Source of the DNA: Marinobacter sediminum
GTDB taxonomy: Bacteria; Pseudomonadota; Gammaproteobacteria; Pseudomonadales; Oleiphilaceae
Assembly: GCF_023657445.1 (NCBI RefSeq)
Contig: NZ_JAGTWY010000001.1
Location: forward strand, 2,356,001-2,420,000
DNA: 64,000 nucleotides
Reading direction: 5' to 3'
Part shown: one piece after another, positions 43,274-53,011 of the stretch
Layout: each line of letters starts with the position of its first letter
How positions within the stretch are numbered: the stretch's first letter is position 1
Program-made: the position numbers and the translations under genes
The notes under the pieces: generated by a model
What the model saw: the letters and a program-made list of their open reading frames with translations, nothing else
What the model was told of the DNA's origin: nothing
The model's database searches: none

Positions 43274-45273
43274 CACGCTTCCAGCAGTTCGCCGGCCACT
43301 TCCAGAATATTTTCGATGGTGAAGCCGAACTCCTTGAACAGCTCACCCGCCGGTGCAGACTCACCGAACGTGGTCATGCCAATCACACGACCATCAAGGC
43401 CAACATACTTGTACCAGTAATCAGCAATAGCGGCCTCAATGGCAATGCGGTTGGTGACTTCCAGCGGCAGAACCTTCTGCTTGTATTCAGCGCTCTGGGC
43501 TTCGAATACGTCAGTGGACGGCATGGATACAACACGAACCTTCGTGCCCTGCTCACGCAGTTTGGCAGCGGCGTCCTGGGCCAGGGCCACTTCCGAACCC
43601 GTGGCAATCAGAATCAGATCCGGCGTGCCTTCACTGTCTGACAGAATATAGGCACCTTTCGCCACATCGGCCAGCTGCTGGGCATCACGCGCCTGAGCCG
43701 GCAGGCCCTGACGGGAGAAGACCATGGCCGTGGGACCGTCGGTCCGCTCAAGCGCAGCTTTCCAGGCCACCGCGGATTCGACCGTGTCAGCCGGGCGCCA
43801 GGTGCTCATGTTCGGAGTAGTACGCAGGCTGGCCAGCTGCTCGACCGGCTGGTGCGTCGGGCCATCCTCGCCCAGACCAATGGAGTCGTGGGTAAAGACA
43901 AAGATGGAACGCTGCTTCATCAGTGCCGCCATACGAACGGCGTTACGGCAGTATTCCATGAAGATCAGGAAGGTGGCGCCGTAGGGTACGAAACCGCCGT
44001 GCAGGGCGATGCCATTCATAATGGCCGCCATGCCGAACTCACGGACGCCATAGTAGATGTAGTTGCCGCTGGCGTCTTCCCTGGCTAAGCCCTTGGTGTC
44101 ATTCCAGATAGTCAGGTTGGAGCCGGCCAGGTCAGCCGAGCCGCCCATCAGTTCCGGCAGCAACGGGCCATAGGCATTCAGGGTGTTCTGGGAGGCCTTG
44201 CGGCTGGCGATGGTTTCGCCCTTGTCCTGACACTCCTGAATGTAAGCCTGAGCTTTTTCGGAGAAATCGGCAGGCAGTTCGCCGGCCATACGGCGCTTGA
44301 ATTCAGCCGCCAGTTCCGGCTCGGCCTGCTCGTAGGCGGCGAATTTCTGTTCCCACCCGGACTGAGCTGCAGCACCTTTCTCACGTGCATTCCAGGCGGA
44401 AGCAATCTCGGCCGGAATTTCGAACGGGCCGTACGCCCAACCCAGTTGTTCACGGGTCAGTGCAATTTCATCATCACCCAGCGGAGCACCGTGACAGCTT
44501 TCCTTGCCCTGCTTGTTCGGGGAACCGAAACCGATCACGGTCTTGCAGCAAATGATAGTGGGCTGCTCGGTGTTGGCGCGACCAGCTTCAATAGCGGCGC
44601 GGATGGCATCGGCGTCATGACCGTCAACCGCCGGGATGACCTGCCAGCCGTACGACTCGAAACGCTGCGGGGTGTTATCGGTAAACCAGCCGTCTACGTC
44701 GCCGTCAATGGAGATGCCATTGTCGTCGTAAAAGAGGATCAGCTTGCCAAGACCCAGGGTGCCGGCCAGTGACGACACTTCGTGGGAGATACCTTCCATC
44801 AGGCAGCCATCGCCCAGGAAGGCATAGGTGTAGTGATCCACGATGTCGTGCCCCGGACGGTTGAACTGGGCTGCCATGGCCTTCTCGGCGATCGCAAAAC
44901 CAACCGCATTGGCAATGCCCTGGCCCAGGGGACCGGTGGTCGTTTCAACACCCGGGGTGTAACCGTACTCGGGGTGTCCAGGAGTCTTGGAGTGCAGCTG
45001 ACGGAAGTTCTTCAGATCATCGATGGAAACGTCATAACCGCTCAGGTGCAGCAGGGAATACTGCAGCATGGAGCCATGACCGTTGGACAGCACGAAGCGG
45101 TCGCGGTTAGCCCACTGAGGGTTGGCCGGGTTATGGCTCAGGTAATCGTTCCACAACACCTCGGCGATATCCGCCATACCCATGGGCGCACCCGGATGGC
45201 CGGACTTGGCTTTCTGAACCGCATCCATGCTCAGCGCGCGAATGGCGTTGGCGAGATCTTTACGAGACGGCAT
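43273..45273 (-). CDS. tkt: Transketolase
   Basis: This 666-residue thiamine-diphosphate enzyme transfers two-carbon units in the pentose phosphate pathway. Motifs are [37 protein letters not shown] (the GDG-type ThDP/metal site), [20 protein letters not shown] and [25 protein letters not shown] precedes the ATG. It is the first gene of the leftward sugar-phosphate cluster and is divergent from sahR, sharing the region that holds a sahR-type operator. Confidence 0.97.
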   Translation of the reverse strand: MPSRKDLANAIRALSMDAVQKAKSGHPGAPMGMADIAEVLWNDYLSHNPANPQWANRDRFVLSNGHGSMLQYSLLHLSGYDVSIDDLKNFRQLHSKTPGHPEYGYTPGVETTTGPLGQGIANAVGFAIAEKAMAAQFNRPGHDIVDHYTYAFLGDGCLMEGISHEVSSLAGTLGLGKLILFYDDNGISIDGDVDGWFTDNTPQRFESYGWQVIPAVDGHDADAIRAAIEAGRANTEQPTIICCKTVIGFGSPNKQGKESCHGAPLGDDEIALTREQLGWAYGPFEIPAEIASAWNAREKGAAAQSGWEQKFAAYEQAEPELAAEFKRRMAGELPADFSEKAQAYIQECQDKGETIASRKASQNTLNAYGPLLPELMGGSADLAGSNLTIWNDTKGLAREDASGNYIYYGVREFGMAAIMNGIALHGGFVPYGATFLIFMEYCRNAVRMAALMKQRSIFVFTHDSIGLGEDGPTHQPVEQLASLRTTPNMSTWRPADTVESAVAWKAALERTDGPTAMVFSRQGLPAQARDAQQLADVAKGAYILSDSEGTPDLILIATGSEVALAQDAAAKLREQGTKVRVVSMPSTDVFEAQSAEYKQKVLPLEVTNRIAIEAAIADYWYKYVGLDGRVIGMTTFGESAPAGELFKEFGFTIENILEVAGELLEA

Positions 45274-45436
45274 TGACGTTTCTCCAGTGTTTATCGGGGG
45301 ACAAAAAGGGGCTGATCAAAAATAAGGCGCGTATTTTCACCGATTACTGTGTGCCGGGGCAAATCGGTATGACGCTATTAGCGGAATATCCCACTGTGGA
45401 TTCCCGAAGGGTCTGATTTCAAAGAATGATAAATCT

Positions 45437-45456
45437 ATATCAAAATTTTTTGATAT
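45437..45456. promoter_or_regulatory. SahR-type operator upstream of sahR and tkt
   Basis: ATATCAAAA and TTTTGATAT arms form a 20-base near-palindrome 43 bases before the sahR start. An almost identical, perfectly symmetric site precedes metK. Confidence 0.75.
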
Positions 45457-45461
45457 GGCTA

Positions 45462-45490
45462 TTGATTGACCATCAGAACCCCCCTACACT
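45462..45490 (+). promoter_or_regulatory. Promoter of sahR, possibly leaderless
   Basis: TTGATT (45462-45467) and TACACT (45485-45490) are 17 bases apart. Transcription would begin about 45497, next to the ATG at 45499. This would explain the absence of a Shine-Dalgarno sequence. Confidence 0.45.
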
Positions 45491-45498
45491 TCTCGACC

Positions 45499-46500
45499 AT
45501 GACATCCATGAATGCACACGCGAACCAACTGTCCCCAGTGGACGCCCTGGCCCCCATCTTTAAAGCGAGTGGCGATCCATTGCGCCTGGAGATTCTGCGT
45601 GTGCTTCGCCGGGACACCTTCGGCGTGCTGGAGCTCAGCCAGTTGTTCGACATGCGCCAGTCGGGCATGAGCCATCACCTGAAGGTCATGCACAAGGCTG
45701 GCCTGCTGGAGCCACAGCGCGAGGGCAACGCCATTTTTTATCGCCGCCCCCTGCATCTGGATAGCGACAGGCTGACGGACCAGACCATTCGTCAGATCTT
45801 TGAAACCGTGGACAGGCTGCCGTTGCCGGCACCTCTGCAGGAAAAAATCGAGGCTATCCGGACCAAGCGGGCGGCTCAGTCCCAGGTCTTCTTTGCCCGC
45901 CATGCGGAACAGTTTCGCGAGCAACAGGAACTGATTGCGGCGTTCGACCTGTATGCCGACCCGGCGGCGAAACTGCTGCGCAAACGGGCTGCCAAACAAT
46001 CATGGCAAACCACCCTGGAAATCGGTCCGGGCGAAGGTGCTTTCCTGAAAGTGCTGTCGGAGCTGTCCAACCATGTGGTTGGTCTGGACAACAGCCGGGA
46101 CATGCTGGCCAAAGCCACTCGCACCTGTATCGACCAACGGCTGAATAATGTTGACCTGATTGAGGGCGTTACCGACACCCTGCTGGCCCGCGGAGATGCC
46201 TTTGATCTGGTGGTCGCGAACATGGTGCTGCACCACGTGCCCAGCCCCGCGGACATCTTTCTGGACGCCGCAGCCCTGATGAACAACGGCGGCTGTTTCG
46301 TGATCAGCGAACTGTGCAGCCATGACCAGGACTGGGCCAAGGAAAATTGCGGCGACCTCTGGCTCGGCTTTGAACCGGAAGAGCTGACGGCCTGGGCGGC
46401 AGAATCCGGACTGACCGCCGGAGAACAACTGTTTATCGGCCTGCGCAACGGCTTTCAGGTGCAGGTCCGGGAATTCTGGAAGACAACAGCCCGCTCCTGA
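45499..46500 (+). CDS. sahR: ArsR-family regulator fused to a methyltransferase domain (SahR)
   Basis: This 333-residue protein has an ArsR winged helix (about 15-90; LSQLFDMRQSGMSHHLKVMH) joined to a class I methyltransferase-like domain with the SAM/SAH-binding loop LEIGPGEG at 173-180 and VVGLDNSRDML. This architecture and the position between tkt and metK match the SahR repressor of the S-adenosylhomocysteine recycling genes; the equivalent Pseudomonas gene is PA0547. The SAH-binding domain is the probable sensor. The metal-site cysteines of metal-sensing ArsR proteins are absent from the recognition helix. ATG at 45499 is chosen; ATG 45508 is also possible. Confidence 0.88.
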   Translation: MTSMNAHANQLSPVDALAPIFKASGDPLRLEILRVLRRDTFGVLELSQLFDMRQSGMSHHLKVMHKAGLLEPQREGNAIFYRRPLHLDSDRLTDQTIRQIFETVDRLPLPAPLQEKIEAIRTKRAAQSQVFFARHAEQFREQQELIAAFDLYADPAAKLLRKRAAKQSWQTTLEIGPGEGAFLKVLSELSNHVVGLDNSRDMLAKATRTCIDQRLNNVDLIEGVTDTLLARGDAFDLVVANMVLHHVPSPADIFLDAAALMNNGGCFVISELCSHDQDWAKENCGDLWLGFEPEELTAWAAESGLTAGEQLFIGLRNGFQVQVREFWKTTARS

Positions 46501-46519
46501 ATCGGGGTGGCGAAAAGGA

Positions 46520-46539
46520 ATATCAAAAATTTTTGATAT
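46520..46539. promoter_or_regulatory. SahR-type operator upstream of metK
   Basis: A perfect 20-base palindrome with arms ATATCAAAAA / TTTTTGATAT lies 113 bases before metK. It has the same arms as the site at 45437-45456. Confidence 0.8.
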
Positions 46540-46652
46540 GGGTGTAAGTAATTTTACGTATACCCGCACAACATCAACAACGCGGTCGTCGGTACCTGTC
46601 ATTTCTGACACCCACCGACACGAATATGAATCGCTCACAAAGGAGCAAACTT

Positions 46653-47843
46653 ATGTCTGACTACAGCATCTTTACTTCCGAGTCGGTATCCGAGGGACAC
46701 CCGGACAAACTGGCGGACCAGATCTCCGACGCGGTACTCGATACCATCCTGGCCGACGACCCGCATGCCCGGGTTGCCTGCGAAACCATGGTAAAAACCG
46801 GCGTTGCCATCGTGGGCGGTGAGGTAACCACCAGTGCGTGGGTGGATCTGGAAGATCTGGTGCGCGGCGTCATCAAGGACATCGGTTACACCTCCTCTGA
46901 AGTAGGCTACGACGGCGACACCTGTGGCGTCATCAACATCATCGGCAAACAGTCTGTGGACATCGCCCAGGGCGTTGACCGCAAGAAACCCGAAGACCAG
47001 GGCGCCGGCGATCAGGGCCTGATGTTTGGCTATGCCAGCAACGAGACCGATGTTCTGATGCCAGCTCCGATCACCTTCGCCCACCGCCTGGTCGAGCGTC
47101 AGGCCGAAGCCCGCAAGAGTGGCCTGTTGCCGTGGTTGCGTCCGGATGCCAAGAGCCAGGTAACCTGCAGCTACGAGAACGGCCGGGTTTCCGGCATTGA
47201 TGCGGTTGTCCTGTCCACCCAGCATGATCCCGACGTTACTCAGGAAGACCTGAAAGACGCAGTGATGGAACTGATCGTCAAGAACGTGCTGCCTGCCGAG
47301 CTGCTGCACAAAGGCACACAATTCCACATCAACCCGACCGGCAAATTCGTGATCGGTGGCCCGGTCGGTGACTGTGGCCTGACCGGCCGCAAGATCATCG
47401 TTGACACCTACGGCGGCATGGCCCGTCACGGTGGCGGCGCATTCTCTGGCAAGGACCCGTCCAAGGTTGACCGTTCTGCCGCCTACGCCGGCCGTTACGT
47501 TGCCAAGAACCTCGTTGCGGCGGGTCTGGCCGACAAGTGCGAGATCCAGGTGTCCTACGCCATCGGCGTGGCACAGCCAACGTCTATTTCCGTGAACACC
47601 TTCGGCACCGGCAAGATCGGCGACGACAAGATCATCCAGCTGGTTCGCGAGCACTTCGATCTGCGTCCCTACGCGATCACCAACATGCTCGACCTGCTGC
47701 ACCCGATGTACCGGGCAACCGCAGCGTATGGCCACTTCGGCCGTGAGCCTTTCGAAATGACCGTCGGCGGCAAAACCTTCACCGCGTTTCCGTGGGAAAA
47801 GACAGACCGCGCTGCTGCATTGAAAGACGCCGCTGGTATCTAA
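46653..47843 (+). CDS. metK: S-adenosylmethionine synthetase
   Basis: This 396-residue enzyme makes SAM from methionine and ATP. It has [32 protein letters not shown], the DVGNxxD-type DSKSQV region as PDAKSQVTC, and [18 protein letters not shown]. The frame opens nine codons earlier, but AGGAG lies 9 bases before ATG 46653. It begins the metK-ahcY-metF run and is preceded by a SahR-type operator. Confidence 0.97.
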   Translation: MSDYSIFTSESVSEGHPDKLADQISDAVLDTILADDPHARVACETMVKTGVAIVGGEVTTSAWVDLEDLVRGVIKDIGYTSSEVGYDGDTCGVINIIGKQSVDIAQGVDRKKPEDQGAGDQGLMFGYASNETDVLMPAPITFAHRLVERQAEARKSGLLPWLRPDAKSQVTCSYENGRVSGIDAVVLSTQHDPDVTQEDLKDAVMELIVKNVLPAELLHKGTQFHINPTGKFVIGGPVGDCGLTGRKIIVDTYGGMARHGGGAFSGKDPSKVDRSAAYAGRYVAKNLVAAGLADKCEIQVSYAIGVAQPTSISVNTFGTGKIGDDKIIQLVREHFDLRPYAITNMLDLLHPMYRATAAYGHFGREPFEMTVGGKTFTAFPWEKTDRAAALKDAAGI

Positions 47844-47852
47844 TTTTTTTCC

Positions 47853-47878
47853 GGGCGTATTCCCATCGGGATACGCCC
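47853..47878 (+). terminator. Hairpin between metK and ahcY
   Basis: GGGCGTA...CCC pairs with GGG...TACGCCC and is followed by CCACCTTTTT. It is a probable partial terminator. The 67-base gap has no room for, and no sign of, the SAH riboswitch found before ahcY in some proteobacteria. Confidence 0.65.
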
Positions 47879-47910
47879 CACCTTTTTATAGAACTGACAG
47901 GAGAACACCC

Positions 47911-49305
47911 ATGAGCACTCCGGCAGAAAAACTGAACAATTTTGACGACTACAAAGTCCGCGACATCTCCCTGGCCGGCTGGGGCCGCAAGGAAATCAGC
48001 ATCGCAGAAGGCGAGATGCCTGCCCTGATGGCCCTGCGTGAAAAGTACAAGGCCGAGCAGCCGTTGAAAGGCGCCAACGTGATGGGCTGCATCCACATGA
48101 CCATCCAGACCGCCGTACTGATCGAAACACTGATCGAGCTGGGCGCTGACGTACGCTGGTCCTCGTGCAATATTTTCTCCACCCAGGATCAGGCTGCTGC
48201 TGCCATCGCGGCCCAGGGTATTCCGGTCTTTGCCTGGAAAGGCGAAACCGACGAAGAGTACGACTGGTGCCTCGAGCGCACCGTTGGCGCTGACGTGGAC
48301 GGCTGGGAGCCGAACATGATCCTTGACGACGGCGGCGACCTGACAGCCCTGCTGCACGAGAAGTATCCGGAAATCCTGGGCAACTGCCACGGCGTGACCG
48401 AAGAAACCACGACGGGCGTGCACCGCCTGCAGGAAATGCTGCGTGAAGGCACCCTGAAGGTTCCGGCCATCAACGTGAACGATGCCGTCACCAAATCCAA
48501 GAACGACAACAAGTACGGCTGTCGCCACAGCCTGAATGACGCCATCAAGCGCGCTACAGACCACCTGTTGTCCGGCAAGAAAGCACTGGTTATCGGTTAT
48601 GGCGACGTCGGCAAAGGCTCCGCCGCCTCCCTGCGTCAGGAAGGCATGATCGTCAAGATTACCGAAGCCGACCCGATCTGCGCCATGCAGGCGTGCATGG
48701 ACGGTTTCGAAGTGGTGTCTCCGTACCTGGACGGCGTGAACACCGGCACCGAAGCCGGCGTCGACAAGGCCCTGCTGCAGAACACCGACCTGCTTGTCAC
48801 CACCACCGGCAACATGAACGTGTGCGACGCGCACATGCTCAAGGCCCTGAAGTCCGGCGCTGTCGTGTGCAACATCGGTCACTTCGACAACGAGATTGAC
48901 ACCGCTTACATGCGCAAGAACTGGGAGTGGGACGAGGTAAAACCGCAGGTGCACGTTGTTTACCGCGACAAGGCCACCAACGATCACCTGCTCCTGCTGT
49001 CTGAAGGGCGCCTGGTAAACCTTGGCAACGCCACCGGCCACCCGTCACGGATCATGGACGGCTCCTTTGCCAACCAGGTACTGGCGCAGATGTATCTGTT
49101 CGAGCGCAAGTTCGCTGACCTGCCGGAAGATGCCCGCAGCAAGGGTGTTTACGTCCAGGTTCTGCCGAAGCACCTCGATGAAGAAGTGGCTCGCGCCATG
49201 GTGGAAGGTTTTGGTGGCGTTATGACCACGATGACTCCCGAGCAGGCCAAATACATCGGTGTACCGGTCGAAGGCCCGTACAAGCCGGAAAGCTACAAGT
49301 ACTGA
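47911..49305 (+). CDS. ahcY: S-adenosylhomocysteinase
   Basis: This 464-residue NAD-dependent enzyme splits S-adenosylhomocysteine into homocysteine and adenosine. It has [20 protein letters not shown], the NAD loop [24 protein letters not shown] and the C-terminal [11 protein letters not shown] with the conserved Lys-Tyr pair. The length, with a mid-protein insert (about residues 105-150), is typical of the bacterial long form. CAGGAG precedes the ATG. Confidence 0.97.
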   Translation: MSTPAEKLNNFDDYKVRDISLAGWGRKEISIAEGEMPALMALREKYKAEQPLKGANVMGCIHMTIQTAVLIETLIELGADVRWSSCNIFSTQDQAAAAIAAQGIPVFAWKGETDEEYDWCLERTVGADVDGWEPNMILDDGGDLTALLHEKYPEILGNCHGVTEETTTGVHRLQEMLREGTLKVPAINVNDAVTKSKNDNKYGCRHSLNDAIKRATDHLLSGKKALVIGYGDVGKGSAASLRQEGMIVKITEADPICAMQACMDGFEVVSPYLDGVNTGTEAGVDKALLQNTDLLVTTTGNMNVCDAHMLKALKSGAVVCNIGHFDNEIDTAYMRKNWEWDEVKPQVHVVYRDKATNDHLLLLSEGRLVNLGNATGHPSRIMDGSFANQVLAQMYLFERKFADLPEDARSKGVYVQVLPKHLDEEVARAMVEGFGGVMTTMTPEQAKYIGVPVEGPYKPESYKY

Positions 49306-49317
49306 TCGGATACGACG

Positions 49318-50187
49318 ATGCAAAGCCAGAAACAGTTCAAGCGCCGCTTCAGCTTTGAGTTTTTCCCACCCAAGACCGACCTGGGCAAGGAAAAACTACA
49401 GAATGTGCGTAACCAGCTGGCCGAGGTGAACCCGGATTTCTTTTCGGTCACCTTCGGCGCTGGAGGCTCCACCCGCGAGCGTACCATTGAGACCGTGCTC
49501 AACTTGCACAACCAGGGCATATCCACCGCCCCCCACCTTTCCTGCGTGGGCGGCACCCGCCAGGAAATCGGTGAGCTGCTGGATGTCTACAAGGAGAACG
49601 GTATCAACCGCATCGTCGCCCTTCGGGGTGACATGCCTTCGGGCATGGGCGCAGCCGGTGAACTCCGTTACGCTAACGAGCTGGTGGAGTTTATTCGCGA
49701 GCACAGCGGCGACACCTTCAACCTGGAAGTGGCAGCCTACCCTGAGTTTCATCCCCAGGCCCGCAACGCCGAGGAAGATCTGCAGAACTTCGCCCGCAAG
49801 GTGAAGGCTGGTGCCAACAGCGCCATTACCCAGTATTTCTTCAATGCGGACAGCTACTTCTATTTCATTGACCGTCTGGAAAAGATGAACGTTACCATTC
49901 CGGTGGTACCCGGCATCATGCCCATCATCAACTTCTCCAATCTGGTCCGCTTCTCGGACATGTGCGGTGCAGAAATCCCGCGCTGGATTCGCAAGCAGCT
50001 CGAAGCCTACGGCGACGACAGCGACTCCATCCGAAAGTTCGGTGAGGAAGTAGTCACCGAGATGTGTGAGAAGCTATTGAAGGCAGGCGCGCCGGGCCTG
50101 CATTTCTATACCCTCAATCAGGTTGAGCCCAGCATCAACATCTGGAAAAACCTGGGCATCAGTGAGCGGGAGAAGATTGCTTTCTGA
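49318..50187 (+). CDS. metF: 5,10-methylenetetrahydrofolate reductase
   Basis: This 289-residue flavoenzyme supplies methyl-tetrahydrofolate for methionine synthesis. It has FSFEFFPPKTDLGKE, FFSVTFGAGGSTRERT, IVALRGDMP, EVAAYPEFHPQA and ITQYFFNADSY. It begins 12 bases after ahcY, so it shares a transcript. Together metK, ahcY and metF cover three steps of the methyl cycle, leaving methionine synthase outside the window. Confidence 0.96.
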   Translation: MQSQKQFKRRFSFEFFPPKTDLGKEKLQNVRNQLAEVNPDFFSVTFGAGGSTRERTIETVLNLHNQGISTAPHLSCVGGTRQEIGELLDVYKENGINRIVALRGDMPSGMGAAGELRYANELVEFIREHSGDTFNLEVAAYPEFHPQARNAEEDLQNFARKVKAGANSAITQYFFNADSYFYFIDRLEKMNVTIPVVPGIMPIINFSNLVRFSDMCGAEIPRWIRKQLEAYGDDSDSIRKFGEEVVTEMCEKLLKAGAPGLHFYTLNQVEPSINIWKNLGISEREKIAF

Positions 50188-50200
50188 TAAACCCTGTGGT

Positions 50201-50233
50201 GTCGGATTACGGCCCTTTCGGGCCTAATCCGAC
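50201..50233. repeat. REP-like hairpin after metF; otherwise gene-free stretch to 50497
   Basis: GTCGGATTA and GGCCC pair with GGGCC and TAATCCGAC around a TTTC loop, with one bulged C. A degenerate relative (GTAGGTTGGATC ... GACGTAATCCGA) lies at 50279-50314. Such elements are common after genes in Pseudomonas-like genomes. A weak promoter, TTGATT (50349-50354) and TAATAG (50372-50377), may serve the transporter gene. I see no other gene in 50188-50497. Confidence 0.65.
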
Positions 50234-50497
50234 CTACACCCCAAGCCGATCTACCAGCCCCCTTGCAACCTCCTCATCGTAGGTTGGATCAGTTCCGGAG
50301 GGACGTAATCCGAAAATACGTCCTTACCCCTGCCTCTCCTCCAAGCATTTGATTTCCTGTGTTCATCTGCGTAATAGTCTAAAATATATGTGATGCAGTT
50401 CCATCAACGCTCCCCGGAGATCGCAGTCAACAGCAGCGATTGGTCCGGCTTGCCTTACCGGGCAATTGGAGCCTCATAAGAAAGAAAAGGAGAATGT

Positions 50498-51256
50498 ATG
50501 AACACGAAGTGGCTGAAGACCGTAACTGCAAGCCTGGCACTCACCGTGGCAGCAGGGACCGCTAGCGCAGAGAGCCTGCGAGTGGTCACCGACCCGAGTT
50601 TTGTTCCCTTTGAAATGATGGACCAGAAAACCGGCGAGATGATCGGCTTCGATATGGAGATCATCCGGGAGGTGGCCAAGCGTGCCGGTTTTGAAATCGA
50701 CCTGAACACTATGGATTTCAACGGCATCATCCCGGCACTGCAAACAGGCAATGTGGATATCGCCATTGCCGGCATCACCATTACTGATGAGCGTGAAAAG
50801 ATCGTCGATTTTTCCGACCCTTACTACGATTCCGGTCTGCGTATTCTGGTTCGTCAGAGCGAAGATGGGGTAACGGAATTTGACGATCTGGAAGGCAAGA
50901 AGATTGGCACCAAAATCGGCAGCACCAGCTACGACTACCTGGTGAAGACGCTGGAGGAGGACGACGGCGTCACTCCATACCCGGGTAGCTCGGACATGTA
51001 CATGGCGCTGATGTCCCGTGCCATCGATGCAGTCTTCTACGATGCGCCGAACGTTGGTTACTTTGCCCGCACCAAGGGTGAAGGCAAAGTTAAAACCGTT
51101 GGGCCGCTGTATGAAGGCCAGCAATACGGCATCGCCCTCAAGGATGGCAGTGAGTGGGTTGACGATGTGAACGCCGCTCTGGCTGCCATGAAGGAAGACG
51201 GCACCTACAAGACCATTTACGAGAAATGGTTTGGCCCGATGCCCGAAGGCATGTAA
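50498..51256 (+). CDS. Polar amino acid ABC transporter substrate-binding protein (GlnH-like)
   Basis: This 252-residue periplasmic receptor has a signal peptide (residues 1-25, ending GTASAE) and a type-II binding fold: LRVVTDPSFVPFEMMD, MIGFDMEIIREVAKR, GNVDIAIAGITITDEREK and VDFSDPYYDSG. GDxxxxG-like arginine sites that bind the amino-acid carboxylate are present as TDEREK. The closest family feel is glutamine (GlnH). AAGGAG precedes the ATG. It is the first of three co-directional transporter genes. Confidence 0.9.
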   Translation: MNTKWLKTVTASLALTVAAGTASAESLRVVTDPSFVPFEMMDQKTGEMIGFDMEIIREVAKRAGFEIDLNTMDFNGIIPALQTGNVDIAIAGITITDEREKIVDFSDPYYDSGLRILVRQSEDGVTEFDDLEGKKIGTKIGSTSYDYLVKTLEEDDGVTPYPGSSDMYMALMSRAIDAVFYDAPNVGYFARTKGEGKVKTVGPLYEGQQYGIALKDGSEWVDDVNAALAAMKEDGTYKTIYEKWFGPMPEGM

Positions 51257-51347
51257 GGGCAACCGGACCCACACGGTCTGACCCCCTGAGCCGGGGTGAC
51301 ACCACCCCGGCTACTCCTGACTGCAAAATCCTTCGGAGATTCTCACT

Positions 51348-52019
51348 GTGGAATTCCAGTTTCAGTTCGACTGGCAATCAGCCATCGACTCTATTCCTTT
51401 TCTGATCAAAGGGATCCCTTACACCCTGATGATCTCATTCGGGGGCCTGGTCCTCGGCTTTGCCCTCGGCATCTTCTTCGGCCTTTTGAGCATCAACAAG
51501 AAGTGGTTCCTGCGCTGGCCGGCAACCGCCTACATCGAAATCTTCCGCGGCACGCCCATCCTGGTTCAGGTTCTGTTCATCTTTTACGGTCTGCCCGATC
51601 TCATCGGCGGCCCGATCGAACCTCTGACCGCAGGCATCGCGGCGATCGCGCTGAACTCAGGCGCCTACATTTCGGAAGTGGTTCGTGGTGGCGTTCAGTC
51701 CATTGCCAAAGGCCAGAGCGAAGCAGGCCTTTCACTGGGTCTGTCCAGAACCCAGACCTTCTGGTCCATCATCTGGCCCCAGGCATTCCGCCGGATGATT
51801 CCACCTCTGGGTAACCAGGCTATCGTCAGCATCAAGGACACGTCTCTGTTCTCTGTCATTGGTGTGGGCGAGCTGGTCCGCCAGGGCCAGATCTACATCG
51901 CCAATACCTTCACTGCGTTCGAGGTGTATTTCGTGGTCGCGATCATGTATCTCGCCATTACCCTCTCACTGTCCCTGATTCTCCGCTACGTCGAGCGGCG
52001 CGGACTGGCCTCTGTCTGA
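51348..52019 (+). CDS. Polar amino acid ABC transporter permease (GlnP-like)
   Basis: This 223-residue inner-membrane permease has five helices and starts at GTG (51348) with GGAG about 10 bases ahead. The EAA coupling loop reads [20 protein letters not shown], preceded by [20 protein letters not shown]. HisMQ/GlnP family. A single permease gene suggests a homodimeric channel, as in the E. coli GlnHPQ system. Confidence 0.92.
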   Translation: MEFQFQFDWQSAIDSIPFLIKGIPYTLMISFGGLVLGFALGIFFGLLSINKKWFLRWPATAYIEIFRGTPILVQVLFIFYGLPDLIGGPIEPLTAGIAAIALNSGAYISEVVRGGVQSIAKGQSEAGLSLGLSRTQTFWSIIWPQAFRRMIPPLGNQAIVSIKDTSLFSVIGVGELVRQGQIYIANTFTAFEVYFVVAIMYLAITLSLSLILRYVERRGLASV

Positions 52020-52032
52020 AGGAAAGGTTCCC

Positions 52033-52779
52033 ATGACTCATATTGTAGAAATGAAGGGCATGAACAAGTACTTCGGCAACCTGCATGTCCTGAAAGATAT
52101 TGATTTAACCGTCGAACAAGGCGAAGTGGTTGTCGTCATCGGTGCCAGTGGCTCGGGAAAATCCACCCTGATCCGCTGCGTCAACGGCCTGGAAGAGTTC
52201 GAATCGGGCCACCTGGTGGTTGACGGTTACCCACTTGCACCGAAGAGTGGTAATCCCAAATCCCTGGCCGAAATCCGCAAGGAAGTGGGCATGGTGTTCC
52301 AGCAGTTCAATCTGTTCCCTCACCTGACGGTGAAGCAGAACATCATGCTGGCACCCAAGAAGGTCAAGAGCGAATCACCCACGGTTGCCAACGCCACCGC
52401 TGAACGACTGCTGAACCGGGTTGGCATCGGCAACCAGGCCGACAAGTATCCAAGCCACCTGTCCGGCGGCCAGCAGCAGCGTGTTGCCATCGCCCGCGCC
52501 CTGGCCATGGAACCGCGGCTGATGCTGTTCGATGAGCCGACCTCGGCCCTCGATCCGGAGATGATCGGCGAGGTGCTCGACGTGATGCGTGAACTGGCCA
52601 AGGAAGGCATGACCATGATGGTGGTCACTCACGAAATGGGCTTTGCCCGCGAAGTGGCGGACCGTGTGATCTACATCCACGAAGGCCAGATCGTGGAACA
52701 GGGCAAGCCGCACGACGTGTTCGACAACCCGCAGAACGAACGCACCCAGGCATTTCTGTCACGGGTGCTGGCACACTGA
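52033..52779 (+). CDS. Polar amino acid ABC transporter ATPase (GlnQ-like)
   Basis: This 248-residue ATPase has Walker [11 protein letters not shown]-loop [13 protein letters not shown], signature [15 protein letters not shown], Walker [15 protein letters not shown] and the H-loop THEMGFA. It begins 13 bases after the permease. The [18 protein letters not shown] form is typical of glutamine and glutamate importers. Its substrate follows that of the binding protein. Confidence 0.94.
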   Translation: MTHIVEMKGMNKYFGNLHVLKDIDLTVEQGEVVVVIGASGSGKSTLIRCVNGLEEFESGHLVVDGYPLAPKSGNPKSLAEIRKEVGMVFQQFNLFPHLTVKQNIMLAPKKVKSESPTVANATAERLLNRVGIGNQADKYPSHLSGGQQQRVAIARALAMEPRLMLFDEPTSALDPEMIGEVLDVMRELAKEGMTMMVVTHEMGFAREVADRVIYIHEGQIVEQGKPHDVFDNPQNERTQAFLSRVLAH

Positions 52780-52796
52780 TACAGGCCTCGGAGCAA

Positions 52797-52850
52797 CTGG
52801 CGGGTGGCTTGATACTCACGCTCAATACCGGCGTGGGAGCCATCCGCCAG
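52797..52850. repeat. Imperfect hairpin after the transporter operon
   Basis: CTGGCGG ... TGGCT ... CACGC pairs in order with GCGTG ... AGCCA ... CCGCCAG. It may end the transporter transcript but lacks a T-run. Confidence 0.45.
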
Positions 52851-52938
52851 AAACCTCGCAATCCCCCTTCATACAACCGCATGATGCCCACAATCTTTGC
52901 CGGCCGGTCAGCGGAAAATGGCACAGTGGTCAGCTCGC

Positions 52939-52972
52939 GCTGTTAACTGTAATATTCGCGCAGGTTAACAGC
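52939..52972. promoter_or_regulatory. BirA-type operator of bioA
   Basis: GCTGTTAAC and GTTAACAGC are perfect 9-bp arms separated by 16 bases, 39 bases before bioA. This is the arm sequence and spacing of biotin operators bound by BirA with biotinyl-AMP. Confidence 0.75.
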
Positions 52973-53011
52973 CGATTTTTTTGAACCTGACAGCCCGACC
53001 GGAGACTCACC

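Noticed and set aside
43273..43276. GTG start for epd one codon upstream
   Set aside because: ATG 43273 fits the TGATG coupling with tkt equally well and is the more usual start; the difference is one residue.
47844..47910. SAH riboswitch before ahcY
   Set aside because: The gap is only 67 bases and is mostly a terminator-like hairpin; the conserved riboswitch core is not present.
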